Counted from the stretch's first letter, positions 42,495 through 53,504 are shown. The stretch: 64,000 bases of DNA from Tuctoria greenei (GCA_036927565.1 JAYESD010000009.1:156386929-156450928); one strand, 5' to 3'. The notes: a model not told the origin generated them from the sequence alone. Numbers and translations: made by a program.

Positions 42495-45400
42495 TGTAAC
42501 ACCCCAAAAATTTAAACACAAGCAAATTTGAATTTAAAATTTCTTAAACAATTAAAATTTAAACAAAAGAATTAATTAAATTAGGTTGTGGTGTGAAATT
42601 TCTTGTGAGTTGATGCATGTGTGTGTGTTTGATTATTTATTTAAAAATTTAAATTCTTGCTAACAATTGGTTTGGCATTCAAGTTTGAATTAAAAGAGGA
42701 ATAAAACAAATGTTTTGAATAAAAGGAAAACTAGTCTCTGGGCCTAAACCTAAACCGTCTCCTACAACCCATCTCTCTCTCTACAGCCCAACCCGCACCC
42801 ACCTTTCCCCATGGCCCAAGTCCAACCCGCAGCCGCTCTGTGCCTTGGATCCCATCTTCACCCACTGCCTCGTGGACCCCACCTGTCGGTCCTCTTTCCT
42901 CCCCCTTCTCTGGTCGCGCGCTCTGCCGGCCCACCCGCGCACGCACCTTGGATCCCATCGCTCCTCCCTCTCTTTCACTGGCGCGTGGGCCCCTGCTGTC
43001 AGCTTTTTCCCTCCCACCCCGCCTCGCGCCTCTGTCCTCTCGGGCCGATCACGCAAGTCGCGTGAGTGTCGTGGGCGCGGACGCCAAAGTCCGGGAGTGG
43101 ACACCAACCCCCAAAATATCCGGACCCCATCAACTTGCACCACACGGAGCTGCCCCTATAAAGCCCCTCCAACCCTAACTTGCCTCCTCCCACCGATTTC
43201 CACCCGTGCACCGCCGTCGCAAGCCGCACCGCCGCCGCGCGCGATTCCCTCGCGTTGTGCCACGATCTGCTCCCTAGCTACCCCACCAACTTCCTTGGAG
43301 CGTACGCAAGTTTTCCCGGTCCACCACGTCACGATTCCCCGTCGAGAACCCGACCCCCCATCGAGTTTCCGGTGAGGACGCTGCCCTTCTCGCCGCTTCT
43401 ACACATCCCTTCCATTTTTTGTGGTCTAACCCTCACAACCTCTTCGTCGTGCTCTAGAACGCACCCTGGACACGAATATGCGGAGAGATCGTCGCCCTAC
43501 GCCATCCCCGTCAAGCTCCGGCGAGGTACGACCGCCTCTCACCGTCGCCCCGCCTTTACCTTCTATTTTTTCCCACGCCGACCGTTCTGACGCGTTCTCT
43601 GACCCTCGTGCATGCTCTCAGCCGCGGAGGATACGTGTACACGCCATCCCTACGCCATCTCGACGTGTACCGACGAGGCTCGTCGCTCCTCCACGATGCA
43701 AGCTCGTCCCCGCGCCTTCCCGGCCCATGCAACAACTCTGGGTGAGCCTGCTACGTCCTCCTCGTTCGATCTGTGTCTTTACGTGCGAGTTTAGGGTGGT
43801 CTAGCAGTAGATCGCAGGGCTCCGACGAGCTCCACGGCCCCACCCATGGCGTGCCGCCGTTCTAGCCGAGGTGGAAGAAGCTCTCGTCTTCTTTTAGCAT
43901 GCTGACCGTAGGATCTTGTGCGGTGTAGATGGATATTGTTTCGCTTAGATGATTCTCGGCCGTTAGATCTTCGCTGTACGATCTAGATTAGATCAAGCAT
44001 ACCCTTTCATCTCCATTAAATCTGAGCCCTTCGTTTTATATCCAGTGGCCCCTAATAGATCCAGCATACCTGTTCACCTTTTTGAAATCTTCGCCATCCA
44101 ATTAGCATCCGACGGCCCATGTTTCATTCCGCGTATCCCTTCGTACTTTTGCGCCCTCGCCCCTGGCACATTCGAACTCTTTGCAGTTAGGCCCTCGATT
44201 TTGCTAGAAACCCCCTGGATTGCTATTTAATCCTGTCTAAACCGTAAAATGACATTTAGGGCCCTGTAAACTCTGGAACTTGCATTTAACCCCATGTACA
44301 ATTATGGTTCATTGCAATAAAGTCCCTGGAGTGTACTTTTATTCACGTGTGCCCCTATAATCAAGATAAAATGGCATTTGAACCTTGCAGTTTACTGTTC
44401 TTATATGCTAGCACCTGCAGTAGCGTGTTTTCCATATAGAATCACTATATAGATATGATTTCATGTAAGCACTCTTGCTTTATGATGTATGTTCATAATA
44501 AACTATTTTTGTATGTAAGTTATGCATAGCTTATAATTAATTAATAGGTGCATAATTAAAATGGGTAGGAATTGCTTATATGCTCCTGTAGTACTTGTAG
44601 TTGCATGAAATACACTCCTCAATATTGGTTAAAGAATATTAATACTGAGAGTATGAAATAAAATATATCATTGCATGTGATCATGATTATTGAACTAGAA
44701 AAAATGCTTAGGAGCATACTCTTGAATGATTTATGATCTAGACTTAATCTATTATTGCATGCCTGATAAATACGTTCTTGCAACTGTAAATGATTTACAA
44801 CCTAGGTTTAACCTATCATTGCATGCATGATAACGTAAATGTGTAATCTTGTTAAAACCAATGAATTGCCATTAGAAGTCTGTTTTGTTAACTTAATCAT
44901 TATTTAATAATCATAAAGACAACATGATAAAATGAACATAACACTGCGCTAATCCGTTATCGTGAGTAGGTTCTCATTACACCGTAGGATATTCGCGTAG
45001 CAATCTTTATATCTTGTTTCGCATGAAATGGTGTACTGTTATTGAATGTGCTTTTATCTCTCTTTCGGTAGTATGTACGTGTTCGTGTGATGATCGTGAT
45101 GCGATGTGAAGACTTGGATGATGGAGCGTTCCACCCAGAAGACTGAGCAACTTCATGAAATAAAGAAAAGGCAAGTGTCCTTGACCACTTTGCACCGGTT
45201 AGGAATTATTAAGGACATAGATAGAATTAGCTGCATGCAAGTCTTAAATTGAATCCTATGTTAGGAATGTTTCCCTAGATTTCCATAATATTCCTTGTTG
45301 CTCTGTCGGGTAGATGTTAGGGTATTCTGTGGGTGGTTACAACTGCTTAGCCATGCTGTCATAGTTGGGGGGAGTAACTTTAATTACAATTGCTAATCTG

Positions 45401-46628
45401 TCTACTCTGTTATTATCTGCATTACTGTGGTTTTGGTGGTGGGGTGTAGTTGATAGGAATCTAGGCAGGCAGGTTTGAGTGGTGGGTGCAGTACGCACGA
45501 GACTCGGGTTCTTTGTGTTGGCGCCTGCTCTAGATTCTAAGGACAGGTTCTTGGTGACACTACGACCAGGTATTACCGTGCCACCACATGACAGTATGGA
45601 ATGGCTTAGCTGATTAATTAGGAGATCTTTCAATGAGTATGGGCAATGGATTGGTGCGGGGAACGAGTTCAGCGTTACCTGCTCTGGGATCCGCATGGCT
45701 CAAGAGGCGGCTGCCACGTCGGAGGGTGTACTCCAGTATGTCGTGATAGGCGAAACCTTAGAGTGCTCGTACTTGTCAGGAGACCCTTTGTAAAGGCTAT
45801 GTTGTGACCTTCTAGCCACACACCTTAGGCAGTGTGAAGTGTGATTGGCTATCACCGGCAAAAAGGAGGTTCTTAGTCCACCTGGAGACAGGGGATGAAA
45901 TCACAACATGTGGGTAAAGTGGTACAAACTCTGCAGAGTATAAATCTATCTAGATAGCCGTGCTCACGGTCACGAGCGTGCCTGGTAGTACTGCCTTGAT
46001 TAGTTGGGACTGGTTGGTTTGGTTGGTAGCCGGGTGGTGTAACCCGGTGAGTTGGCAGTCGGGTGGGTAACCCGATGAGTTTGGTCCCGGGTGGGGTAAC
46101 CCGGTGAGTTGGTTTCCAGGTGGGTAACCTGGACGGTGGTAAGTCGAGTGGGTGTAACCCGATGGTTTATATTATTATTATTATTATTATACATTTGTAT
46201 CATTTACCTAGTAAATAGGATGCTAAGGTCAACATAGGAAATTAAGGATGCATAGAGGCTTAACCTGTGTCAGCCTTTCCTCATTGAATAACCCGCATGT
46301 CATAATTTCTACACTTGCGGAGTACATGAGGTACTCATCCTTGCTTCTTTCCTTTTCTTTTTGTACATGTTATGCTGCTCAGGTAAAAGATGATTCAAGC
46401 GAAGATGGAGTCTAGAAGGTCGCGTTGCTGCCAGTCGATTTGCCTGTGGCGTGCCCTGCTTGATTTCATTTTTCCACTGATGTGCTCGTGATTATTTTAA
46501 GGTATTTAATTGTTGTTTTATTCGATATAGAACTGTTTACCATATTTTGTCGTGCGTGTATGATCAACTGATCCTGGCATACATGCAGGTTTTGCCCTGT
46601 TTTACATTGTGTAAAATGGGGTGTGACA
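42495..46628. mobile_element. Solo LTR, about 4.1 kb, of a large Gypsy element (Tekay/Del-like ends)
   Basis: It starts TGTAACACCCC and ends GGGGTGTGACA, flanked by an exact duplication GAAAC (42490-42494 and 46629-46633). No internal gag-pol or second LTR exists inside. The first kilobase is GC-rich with a CTATAAAG box near 43154; the rest is AT-rich. TGTAACACCC ends and multi-kilobase LTRs are typical of grass Tekay/Del chromoviruses. Open frames inside have no recognisable domain. It could instead be a non-autonomous element, since the ends also form an inverted repeat, but the 5-bp duplication fits an LTR. Confidence 0.8.
46030..46162. repeat. Five tandem hairpin units inside the solo LTR
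   Basis: Units start at 46030, 46059, 46087, 46115 and 46144, a period of about 28-29 bp. Each has 6-7-bp arms around a GGGTA-like loop: CCGGGT/ACCCGG, TCGGGT/ACCCGA, CCGGGT/ACCCGG, TCCAGGT/ACCTGGA and TCGAGT/ACCCGA. Four of the five pair perfectly. A short (ATT)n run follows at about 46170-46190. Confidence 0.85.
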
Positions 46629-46849
46629 GAAACTGGGTGATCGGTTGGTTGCTCACGATAAGGGCGCAGCCGCGTAGCGTAGCTGACCGGCGTTTCGGGG
46701 GGTGGTCCCTGCCTGCGTGTCCATGAGCAAAAGTAAACGGCCCACGAGCGAAAGCCCGAGCCGATCCAGCCCTCGTCCGGGAAGGAGGGTCCGAGTGAGC
46801 ACCGCAGAGAAAATATGGTCGTCCATTCAGCCGAAGACCCGTCTGCCTC

Positions 46850-47028
46850 GGACACGGCTTCCCTCCTCCCGTTTGTCCTCCCATGCGTCCTCTAACTGAT
46901 GTGTCATCATCTTATTTGTTGTGAAGATATGGTAGTTAAACTGAGTATTAATGAAGAACCAATAATATTTTGACACGTCAACGGGAGGACGCATGAGAGG
47001 ACCGAATAGGAGGAGGGAAGCCGTGTCC
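46850..47028. mobile_element. Mutator-like MITE
   Basis: Long inverted repeats start GGACACGGCTTCCCTCCTCC on both ends (about 40 bp). The flanks GTCTGCCTC (46841-46849) and CTCTGCCCC (47029-47037) match at seven of nine bases, consistent with a 9-bp Mutator-type duplication. The 179-bp element has an AT-rich centre and no ORF. Confidence 0.75.
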
Positions 47029-47110
47029 CTCTGCCCCAGCATCATCATTCAGCGGCAGAGCTGCGTGGAGCAGAGTCCGCACCCTCCATCTTGTTTGACG
47101 TGGGGAAGTA

Positions 47111-47190
47111 CTCTTTCTGTTTTAAAAAATTTGTCATCTTTTAATTTATTTTTAAACTAAATCGTGACAAACTTCCGGATACAGATAGAG
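47111..47190. mobile_element. Degenerate Stowaway MITE
   Basis: An 80-bp imperfect hairpin, CTCTTTCTGTTTTAAAA ... CAGATAGAG, with TA at both sides, about 490 bp upstream of the receptor kinase start. Confidence 0.7.
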
Positions 47191-47631
47191 TATCTTATAC
47201 TCCTGAGATCAAGCCCAAGGAGTCAGATGACACTTTGGGCATTGGCACCACTCTGTGCTGGAAGCGAAGCAGAAAAGTAATACCGCACCGGCTTACAAAA
47301 CATAATCCACACGCGACACAGAAGCTTCACTGAACCAGACAGCGAAACAACCTTCAACCTATGCCGCCTCCTCAATCAAACCAAGCGTCGCACTCTTATA
47401 CAGTACCATTGAACAGTCAAACCAAGCAGCACCAATCCCGTTGTCTGTATCAGCTAACATTCTACACACATCGCCGTCCTGGACGGGTTGATTGATTGAC
47501 GAAAGTATAGCTAGCAGTGGAAACAAGATAAGTCCCCGTCATTGTTTACTTCCAGGAAACGGTCAGCACCCCCATTGTCTGTATCAGCTAATGGACCTTG
47601 CTGTACACAGCAGTGGAGTATTATATATACG

Positions 47632-47639
47632 ATCCTCGC
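47632..47639 (+). promoter_or_regulatory. TATA box of the receptor kinase gene
   Basis: TATATATA lies 46 bases upstream of the ATG at 47678. This places transcription start near 47665, and so favours the downstream ATGs over the open frame's more distal ones. Confidence 0.65.
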
Positions 47640-47677
47640 CCACACTGGCTTGCTTGTGCATGTTTGCCAGGTTAGCT

Positions 47678-50110
47678 ATGGCCATGAGAGAAATCTTCCG
47701 TTTCTCTGCGACATTGTTCTCCTTCCTTCTTGTGTCCTCCATTGCTCGCGCGAACGAACAAGGGTACTACTACCTTGCTAGAGGCTCCTCCATGTCCACC
47801 CAGGAAGACACCACCACCATCCTGGTTTCGCCCAATGGCGCCTTCTCTTGCGGCTTCTACAAGGTGGCCACTAACGCCTTCACCTTCTCCATCTGGTACT
47901 CCTGGTCGTCCGACAAGACCGTCGCCTGGACGGCCAACCGTGACGCCCCTGTGAATGGCAAGGGCTCCAAGCTTACCTTCCAGAAGAACGGTGGTTTGGA
48001 GCTTATTGACTATGATGGCACCGCTGTATGGAGCACCAACACAACTGCAACTCGCGCCGACCGTGTGGTGCTTCTTGACAGTGGTAACCTTGTCGTTGTG
48101 GATCCACAAGATCAGCCACTCTGGGGGAGCTTTGACTCCCCAACCGACACCCTCCTGCCAATGCAACCAATGACTCGGAATACAAAGCTGGTATCTGCAA
48201 TCACCAACGGTTTGCTCTATTCAGGCTCTTATACATTCTACTTTAATAGTGACAACGTGCTGACTCTTATATACAATGGTCCTGAGATTAGTAGCATATA
48301 TTGGCCTAATCCTTACAACAAACCATGGGAGGTTGGTAGGAGTACTTATAACAGTAGCCAACATGGGGTTCTTGACCAGAAGGGCCATTTTTTAGCCAGT
48401 GACCAACTTGAATTTGAAGCCTCTGATACTGGTGATGAGGTCATAAGGAGGTTGACTCTGGACTATGATGGCAACCTTAGACTCTATAGTCTAAACAAGA
48501 TTGACGGCAGCTGGTTGATTTCTTGGCTGGCATTCCCACAAATTTGTGAAATACATGGAGTGTGCGGCATAAACAGCCTCTGCACATACATACCGAAGCT
48601 CAAGTGTTTGTGCCTCGAAGGCTTCGAGATGGTTGAACCAAGCGACTGGAGCAAAGGATGCAGGCGCAAGGGAAACATGATCATCAATGGTAATTGGAGC
48701 AAAGGTAGCAAAGACAAGGCAAACAGTGTGGCCAAGCAGGAGTACTCATTCAGGAAGCTCCGTGGAACTGACTTCTGGGGTTATGATTGCAATTATAACA
48801 CCAACATACCATTCCATATCTGCAAGAAGATGTGCATGGACAAACAAGACTGTCAAGCTTTTGCTTACCGGGAAGGAACAGGCGCATGCTCTCTAAAGGC
48901 CTTGCTTTTCAGTGGCAAGAAATTCCCAGATCCTTACAATGATATCTATCTGAGAGTTCCTTATAATGAAGTGTTGTCTTCATCAACAAATCCTTCTACG
49001 GTAGATTACGATTGCAAAGTTACTGAAAAATACGAGACAAGGCTGAAGGGTAGCACTTTTGAGTTCAAGTTTGGCTACTTTTATTCTTCTTTATTGACAC
49101 TGCTTTTCATTGAAGTGGTATTAATCGTTGCTGGGTGCTGGGTTGTTTATAAATGGGAGAGAAGACCAGAGATTGTAGATGAAGGCTACATGATAATTTC
49201 TAGCCAGTTCCGTAGATTCAGGTACAAGGAGTTACAGAAGGCAACCAAGAGTTTCAATGAAGAGCTAGGAAGTGGCGGTTCAGGAGTGGTTTACAAGGGA
49301 GTTCTTGATGATGAACGCAGGGTTGCGATCAAGAAGCTAAATGATGTGGTACAAGGAGAGCATGAATTCAGGTCTGAGCTAAGTGTCATAGGAAGAATCT
49401 ATCACATGAATCTAGCCAGAATATGGGGGTTTTGTGCCGAGAAAAAACACAGAATCTTGGTTTCAGAGTTTGTTGAGAATGGTTCACTAGACAAAGTTCT
49501 GTTTGCTAATCAGAGCTTCTCTGTGCTGCAATGGAAGCAAAGGTGCAATATTGCACTTGGAGTGGCAAAAGGGCTGGCCTATCTCCACCATGAGTGTCTG
49601 GAATGGATTGTGCATTGCGACATCAAACCAGAGAACATATTGTTAGATAAAGATTTCGAGCCAAAGATTGCAGACTTTGGACTGGTAAAACTGCTAAGTC
49701 GAGCAGCAGCAGGACAAATGTTGTCAAAAGTGCATGGGACTAGAGGGTACATTGCACCAGAATGGGCTTTAAATCTTCCAATCACCGGCAAGGCCGATGT
49801 TTACAGCTATGGGGTAGTGCTCCTTGAGTTGGTGATGGGGATTCGGGTTTCCAGTTGGGTGGGCAAGGGCGAGGGCGAGAGCGAGATGGAAATGGATGTT
49901 GGACACTCTGTTGAGATTATCAAAAGGAAATTGACAAGTGAAGATCACTCATGGCTCCTGGAGGTAGTTGACTGCAGACTGAATGGAAATTTCAACTACT
50001 CACAAGCAGCCGTGATGGTAAAGATAGCAGTGTCATGTGTGGAAGAGGAGAGAACAAGAAGACCAAGCATGAGCCTTGTTGTCCAGACCCTGCTTTCAGT
50101 AATGGAATAA
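47678..50110 (+). CDS. S-domain (G-type lectin) receptor-like serine/threonine kinase, ZmPK1-like
   Basis: A single exon of 810 residues from ATG 47678; 47684 is an equally possible start. The frame is open back to 47492, but that part would precede the TATA box. Order: signal peptide (FSATLFSFLLVSS, 1-27); bulb-type lectin domain (about 37-155); S-locus-like region; EGF-like cysteines (CEIHGVCGINSLC, about 290); PAN/apple domain (about 345-435, with CKKMCMDKQDCQAF); a transmembrane helix (467-492); and the kinase domain (525-800). Kinase residues: glycine loop GSGGSG from 531, VAIKK lysine 552, HCD at 646-648 (non-RD type, C in place of R), DFG at 666 and APE at 693. It acts at the plasma membrane; the ligand is unknown. 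Non-RD kinases are often linked to immunity. The frame is intact. Confidence 0.93.
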   Translation: MAMREIFRFSATLFSFLLVSSIARANEQGYYYLARGSSMSTQEDTTTILVSPNGAFSCGFYKVATNAFTFSIWYSWSSDKTVAWTANRDAPVNGKGSKLTFQKNGGLELIDYDGTAVWSTNTTATRADRVVLLDSGNLVVVDPQDQPLWGSFDSPTDTLLPMQPMTRNTKLVSAITNGLLYSGSYTFYFNSDNVLTLIYNGPEISSIYWPNPYNKPWEVGRSTYNSSQHGVLDQKGHFLASDQLEFEASDTGDEVIRRLTLDYDGNLRLYSLNKIDGSWLISWLAFPQICEIHGVCGINSLCTYIPKLKCLCLEGFEMVEPSDWSKGCRRKGNMIINGNWSKGSKDKANSVAKQEYSFRKLRGTDFWGYDCNYNTNIPFHICKKMCMDKQDCQAFAYREGTGACSLKALLFSGKKFPDPYNDIYLRVPYNEVLSSSTNPSTVDYDCKVTEKYETRLKGSTFEFKFGYFYSSLLTLLFIEVVLIVAGCWVVYKWERRPEIVDEGYMIISSQFRRFRYKELQKATKSFNEELGSGGSGVVYKGVLDDERRVAIKKLNDVVQGEHEFRSELSVIGRIYHMNLARIWGFCAEKKHRILVSEFVENGSLDKVLFANQSFSVLQWKQRCNIALGVAKGLAYLHHECLEWIVHCDIKPENILLDKDFEPKIADFGLVKLLSRAAAGQMLSKVHGTRGYIAPEWALNLPITGKADVYSYGVVLLELVMGIRVSSWVGKGEGESEMEMDVGHSVEIIKRKLTSEDHSWLLEVVDCRLNGNFNYSQAAVMVKIAVSCVEEERTRRPSMSLVVQTLLSVME

Positions 50111-50447
50111 TGTGAAGTACTGTAGTTAGTTGCTAATGATGTTCACTGTTGTTGCAGCTTATATGCCTGATAGAATGTTGTGAGAAAAAATAATTGTATG
50201 CTGTTCCAAAGCAAATGCTTAGAGAGAGAATTATCACTATCCTATATATATCGTCTAATGAATGATTATCTGCTTTCTTAAGCTCCATTTGGCATTGCCA
50301 TGATTTTCAAATCTGCTTGTTTATTTCTAATGTGGAGTGATACTGTTCAATAGGAGCATCTTTTTAGAATCTGAAAGTTCAGATATCTTTTTGAATGAAA
50401 TGTTCAGATATTTTGGTCTACATAAAGACCCATCTACTTTCACAGTA

Positions 50448-50735
50448 TCTCTAAATCATCCAATAACCGGCAAGGCCCATGTTTACAGCTGTGGTGTAGT
50501 TATTCTTGATCTAGTAAAAGGAGTTTGAGTTTCCAGTTGGATGGCTGGGAGAAGAGGTGGAAATGTCTGTTCGATTCTCTGCTGAGACTCTGAGACAGAG
50601 TAATTGCAAAGCCAAGACCGATAGTGGTTCCTGGAGTTTGTTGATTTTAGACCGGATGGAGAATCCAACTAATGAGAAGCAGCCTTGATATTAAACATGA
50701 CGGCATCATGTGTGGAAGAGGAAGAGAGTGGAATA
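50448..50735 (+). pseudogene. Decayed fragment of a second S-domain kinase
   Basis: The sequence repeats the C-terminal kinase part of the upstream gene: LNHPITGKAHVYSCGVVILDL (gene: LNLPITGKADVYSYGVVLLEL), VSSWM, WFLEFVDFRPDGES, and TASCVEEEE. It has several stops (the first at 50526-50528) and a shortened middle. It starts about 340 bp after the stop of the intact gene. A poly-C run follows at about 50757-50776. The rest of the second kinase is absent. Confidence 0.8.
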
Positions 50736-51233
50736 ATATCGAGAAAGATAATTGCTCCCCCCCCCCCCCCCCCCCCAGCTAATTGATGTGCTTCCAGTGA
50801 CAGTGAATAACGGTAACCTGATCCCTGTCTTTCTGTAAGTTTAAAGAAATTTATGAAGATTCAATCTTCTTCACAAGGCATAATAGTATTTCCTGCACGG
50901 TGCACACGTAATTGGATAATATGTTCTTTTTAAAAAGATGATGGATAATTCGTTCTGTATGAAATGTATCCGGCTACACTGTGTGTTTATGTGGTGGGAA
51001 ATCCCTAGAATTGGATCTCAACGAAGTGGATGAGTTCATAACAGCATAGAACATGTTAAATCTCTGAAAACAATTCAACACTATTGATAGTCTAGTTTCT
51101 TTCTTTCTAATTTATTGAGCAACCAACAAACTGAAGCGTGAATAACCCAATGGAATCAAATCATTCATCACTATACAAACTAGATGCTTAAAAAGAATCA
51201 GCAATGGCATAAATTGTAAAACAATCACCATTG

Positions 51234-52406
51234 TTAATCAGGCGCTCCCAGGTTCTTCATTGTTGCAGCCAATGTGCTCCGCATCACCAATGCACGCCCA
51301 TCAACCTCCAACCCTTCTACTGCAGCATAGGTGCCATCTCCCTGCCTCTGCATTCCACCCAAACCACTCTCTGCCTCTTCCTCCTCTTCTGGTGCCAAAG
51401 CAGAGTAATCCTCCCTTGTGAGCAACACGTTGTGAAGCATGGCGCACGTCCCAATGCACGCCACAGCTGCCCGAGGGCTCTCCTCCTCACGGAGGCGTGC
51501 AATGGCTCCCCACCCCATCAAGCTCCGGACAGCGCGTCTCACCGGACGGCACATTGCCTTGTGCGCATGGTTGAACTCGGCCTCCGGGGAGCCAGGCCCA
51601 ACCGGCCCCGGGAACGGCACCATGAGCCAGGGCAGCAGCGGGTACCCGCCCCCATCCCCGACCAAGTACTGCGTGGAGTCAAGCACCCTCCCCTGCTCGA
51701 CCTCCTGGTACAAAGACGACAGCCTGAGCACCTCAAGGTTCGTGCGGTCACCGCGGAATCCGGCGGCTAGGGAGAGGACGCGGGACGAGGCGCCCGCCAC
51801 GATCTGCGCGGCGAGAGGGCCATCCGGGCCCGCGAATCGCGCGCAGCCGAGCGCGCCGCGGCACGAGGGGCGCGTCGACGAGGACGAGGCGGTGGTGCTC
51901 GGTTCGGTGGGGAAGGCGAGCCAGAACCGGAAGTTGGCGAGGAGTACGCGGCGGAGGCGGCGGGATGCGGCGCGCGCGGCGGAGGGCGGCACGCGGAAGA
52001 ACCCCGCGAGCGCGGGGTAGGGCAGGCCCGACGCGAGGCGCGCGAGCGCGAGCGCGAGGAGCACCGGCGACTGGAGGGAGGGGTGGGAGAGGAGCGGGTC
52101 GAGGAGGCCCGCGAGGAAGTGGAAGGTGGGCGCCGAGACGCGGAACGCGAGCGGGAAGTGGTCCGGGCTCGTGGGCGGCAACGGCAGCGGCAGCGGTTGC
52201 GCCGGCGGAACGGGTTCGTCGTCGTCACGCCCGATGTCCGCGCCGGGGCTGGACTCTTCGTCGTCGTCGCGGCGCCTGCGCTTGCGCGCCCCGGTGGCCA
52301 CCGCGGAGGGGTCGAGGGGGCGGAGGAGGAGGAGCGCCGCGGCGGCGGAGTGGGTGCTGGTGAGGTGGTGGAGGAGGAGAGGGGGCGCGGCGGGCGGGCG
52401 CGTCAT
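51234..52406 (-). CDS. ALP1/HARBI1-like protein, domesticated Harbinger transposase
   Basis: A single exon of 390 residues from the CAT at 52404-52406. The N-terminus is H/P/A-rich with a nuclear localisation-like RKRRRRDDDE (41-50). The middle holds the helix-rich region before the DDE fold (LLALALARLASGLPYPALAGFFRV). The DDE nuclease-like domain shows SCRGALGCARFAGP, YLVGDGGGYPLLPWLMVPF and AEFNHAHKAMCRPVRRAV. D251 of the GDGGYPL motif is kept. The first acid (expected in the GALG segment, about 184-188) and the last glutamate (expected near 293) are not present. It is therefore probably a non-catalytic host protein like ALP1, which joins PRC2-related complexes in Arabidopsis; its role here is inferred only from family. 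The 5' half is very GC-rich. Confidence 0.85.
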   Translation of the reverse strand: MTRPPAAPPLLLHHLTSTHSAAAALLLLRPLDPSAVATGARKRRRRDDDEESSPGADIGRDDDEPVPPAQPLPLPLPPTSPDHFPLAFRVSAPTFHFLAGLLDPLLSHPSLQSPVLLALALARLASGLPYPALAGFFRVPPSAARAASRRLRRVLLANFRFWLAFPTEPSTTASSSSTRPSCRGALGCARFAGPDGPLAAQIVAGASSRVLSLAAGFRGDRTNLEVLRLSSLYQEVEQGRVLDSTQYLVGDGGGYPLLPWLMVPFPGPVGPGSPEAEFNHAHKAMCRPVRRAVRSLMGWGAIARLREEESPRAAVACIGTCAMLHNVLLTREDYSALAPEEEEEAESGLGGMQRQGDGTYAAVEGLEVDGRALVMRSTLAATMKNLGAPD

Positions 52407-53275
52407 GGGGAGGGGCGGGCGCGCATGGTGGTGGTGGTGGTGGACCGGTGGTGCGGTGGTTGGGCCGTCGGTGTTGCGAAATACGGGAGGATTTCGTATG
52501 GAGGTGAGGCGATCGCAGTGACGCGACGCCGATGATGCCGTGCACGGTCGCCGTCGGCCGTTCGAGCCGGCTTAGATTTGTTTAGACGAGAAACCACTCC
52601 ATTTTCCGGAGAAATCATGCCAATTTTTTCGTGTTTATAACCTGGAGCTTCGTAAATTCCTGTAAATTTTCTGCGTAAATGTTAAAGTGGGAATATAAAT
52701 CTTGCTTGTCACTGAGCTTGTAATCCTACCGGACCTGTCTTGATTGAGTTTCCTCAGCAATGACTCGTCACTCGAACGAACGAAGATCTCATCTAGTTTG
52801 TTAGGGTTTGCTTGAGCCTTGACACACTTCATCCTTTCTAAAATGAACTAAAGAGTTATAAGTATATTTTGAGACGGAGAAAAAAAAGTAAGAACCATAC
52901 CAATTCAGATCAGGAAGCAAGTAGTTGCTATGTCCCTTTTTATGAAAAATATAAACCTTGCAATCGTAGCAGGCGTATCCATGGAAATGCTACTTTATTG
53001 AGCGGGAGTGGTTAGTAGTTCAGCTGCCTCAAGGAATATGCTATTGCTCGTCTACGGTGGAGGCTACGGAACTGAATCGTGCTATACACACGATTTAGTA
53101 TGTACTCCTACTACAATTCTGTGTAGGTTAAAAAGGAAGGTCCCGTCGAGGAGCCGAGAGGGCTGGCCGGGTCCAGCCGAGCATTTCGCCGCCATCGCAC
53201 GCAGACCGCTCGTAGCCGAACGCGATGCCGCCTGGGACAGGGCCGAGAAGCTCTGGCTGGAGGTCGACCGGTTAA
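52407..53275. other. Intergenic, upstream of the ALP1-like gene
   Basis: It includes the promoter of the minus-strand gene. A GC-rich piece at about 53140-53275 has an open frame (EHFAAIARRPLVAERDAAWDRA and similar) without recognisable family, flanked by AT-rich DNA. It may be a stray exon fragment. Nothing else is supported. Confidence 0.45.
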
Positions 53276-53396
53276 GACTGCCCACACCGGTTCTACTGTA
53301 AACAATACTGGGTAGTGTAAATTTAGAGTAGATGTTAAAAAAGTAGAAGGAAAATAGTGTATAGAGTAGAGTATAGAGTAATGAGTGCGGATAATC
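53276..53396. mobile_element. Tourist-like MITE (PIF/Harbinger type)
   Basis: Ends GACTGCCCACACC and (complement) GATTATCCGCACTC are flanked by TAA at 53273-53275 and 53397-53399. It is the same family as 57420-57551 in inverted orientation. Confidence 0.7.
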
Positions 53397-53504
53397 TAAG
53401 GCGAGCATCGACGTCAGGCACTACGGCGGCCGTCGTTCAAGGCTACTTTGTTTCCAAATACTTGGCACTTTTTAATTCAAAAATGAACTAAGAAGTGACA
53501 ATTA

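Noticed and set aside
42811..43590. Pro/Ser/Arg-rich open frames at the start of the solo LTR
   Set aside because: Several overlapping frames on both strands in GC-rich LTR promoter/leader DNA; none resembles a known protein.
47492..47677. N-terminal extension of the receptor kinase
   Set aside because: The frame is open, but it precedes the TATA box, and a good signal peptide starts only at 47678 or 47684.
51439..52363. Plus-strand and other-frame open frames over the ALP1-like gene
   Set aside because: Arginine/glycine-rich low-complexity translations opposite a conserved DDE-like frame.
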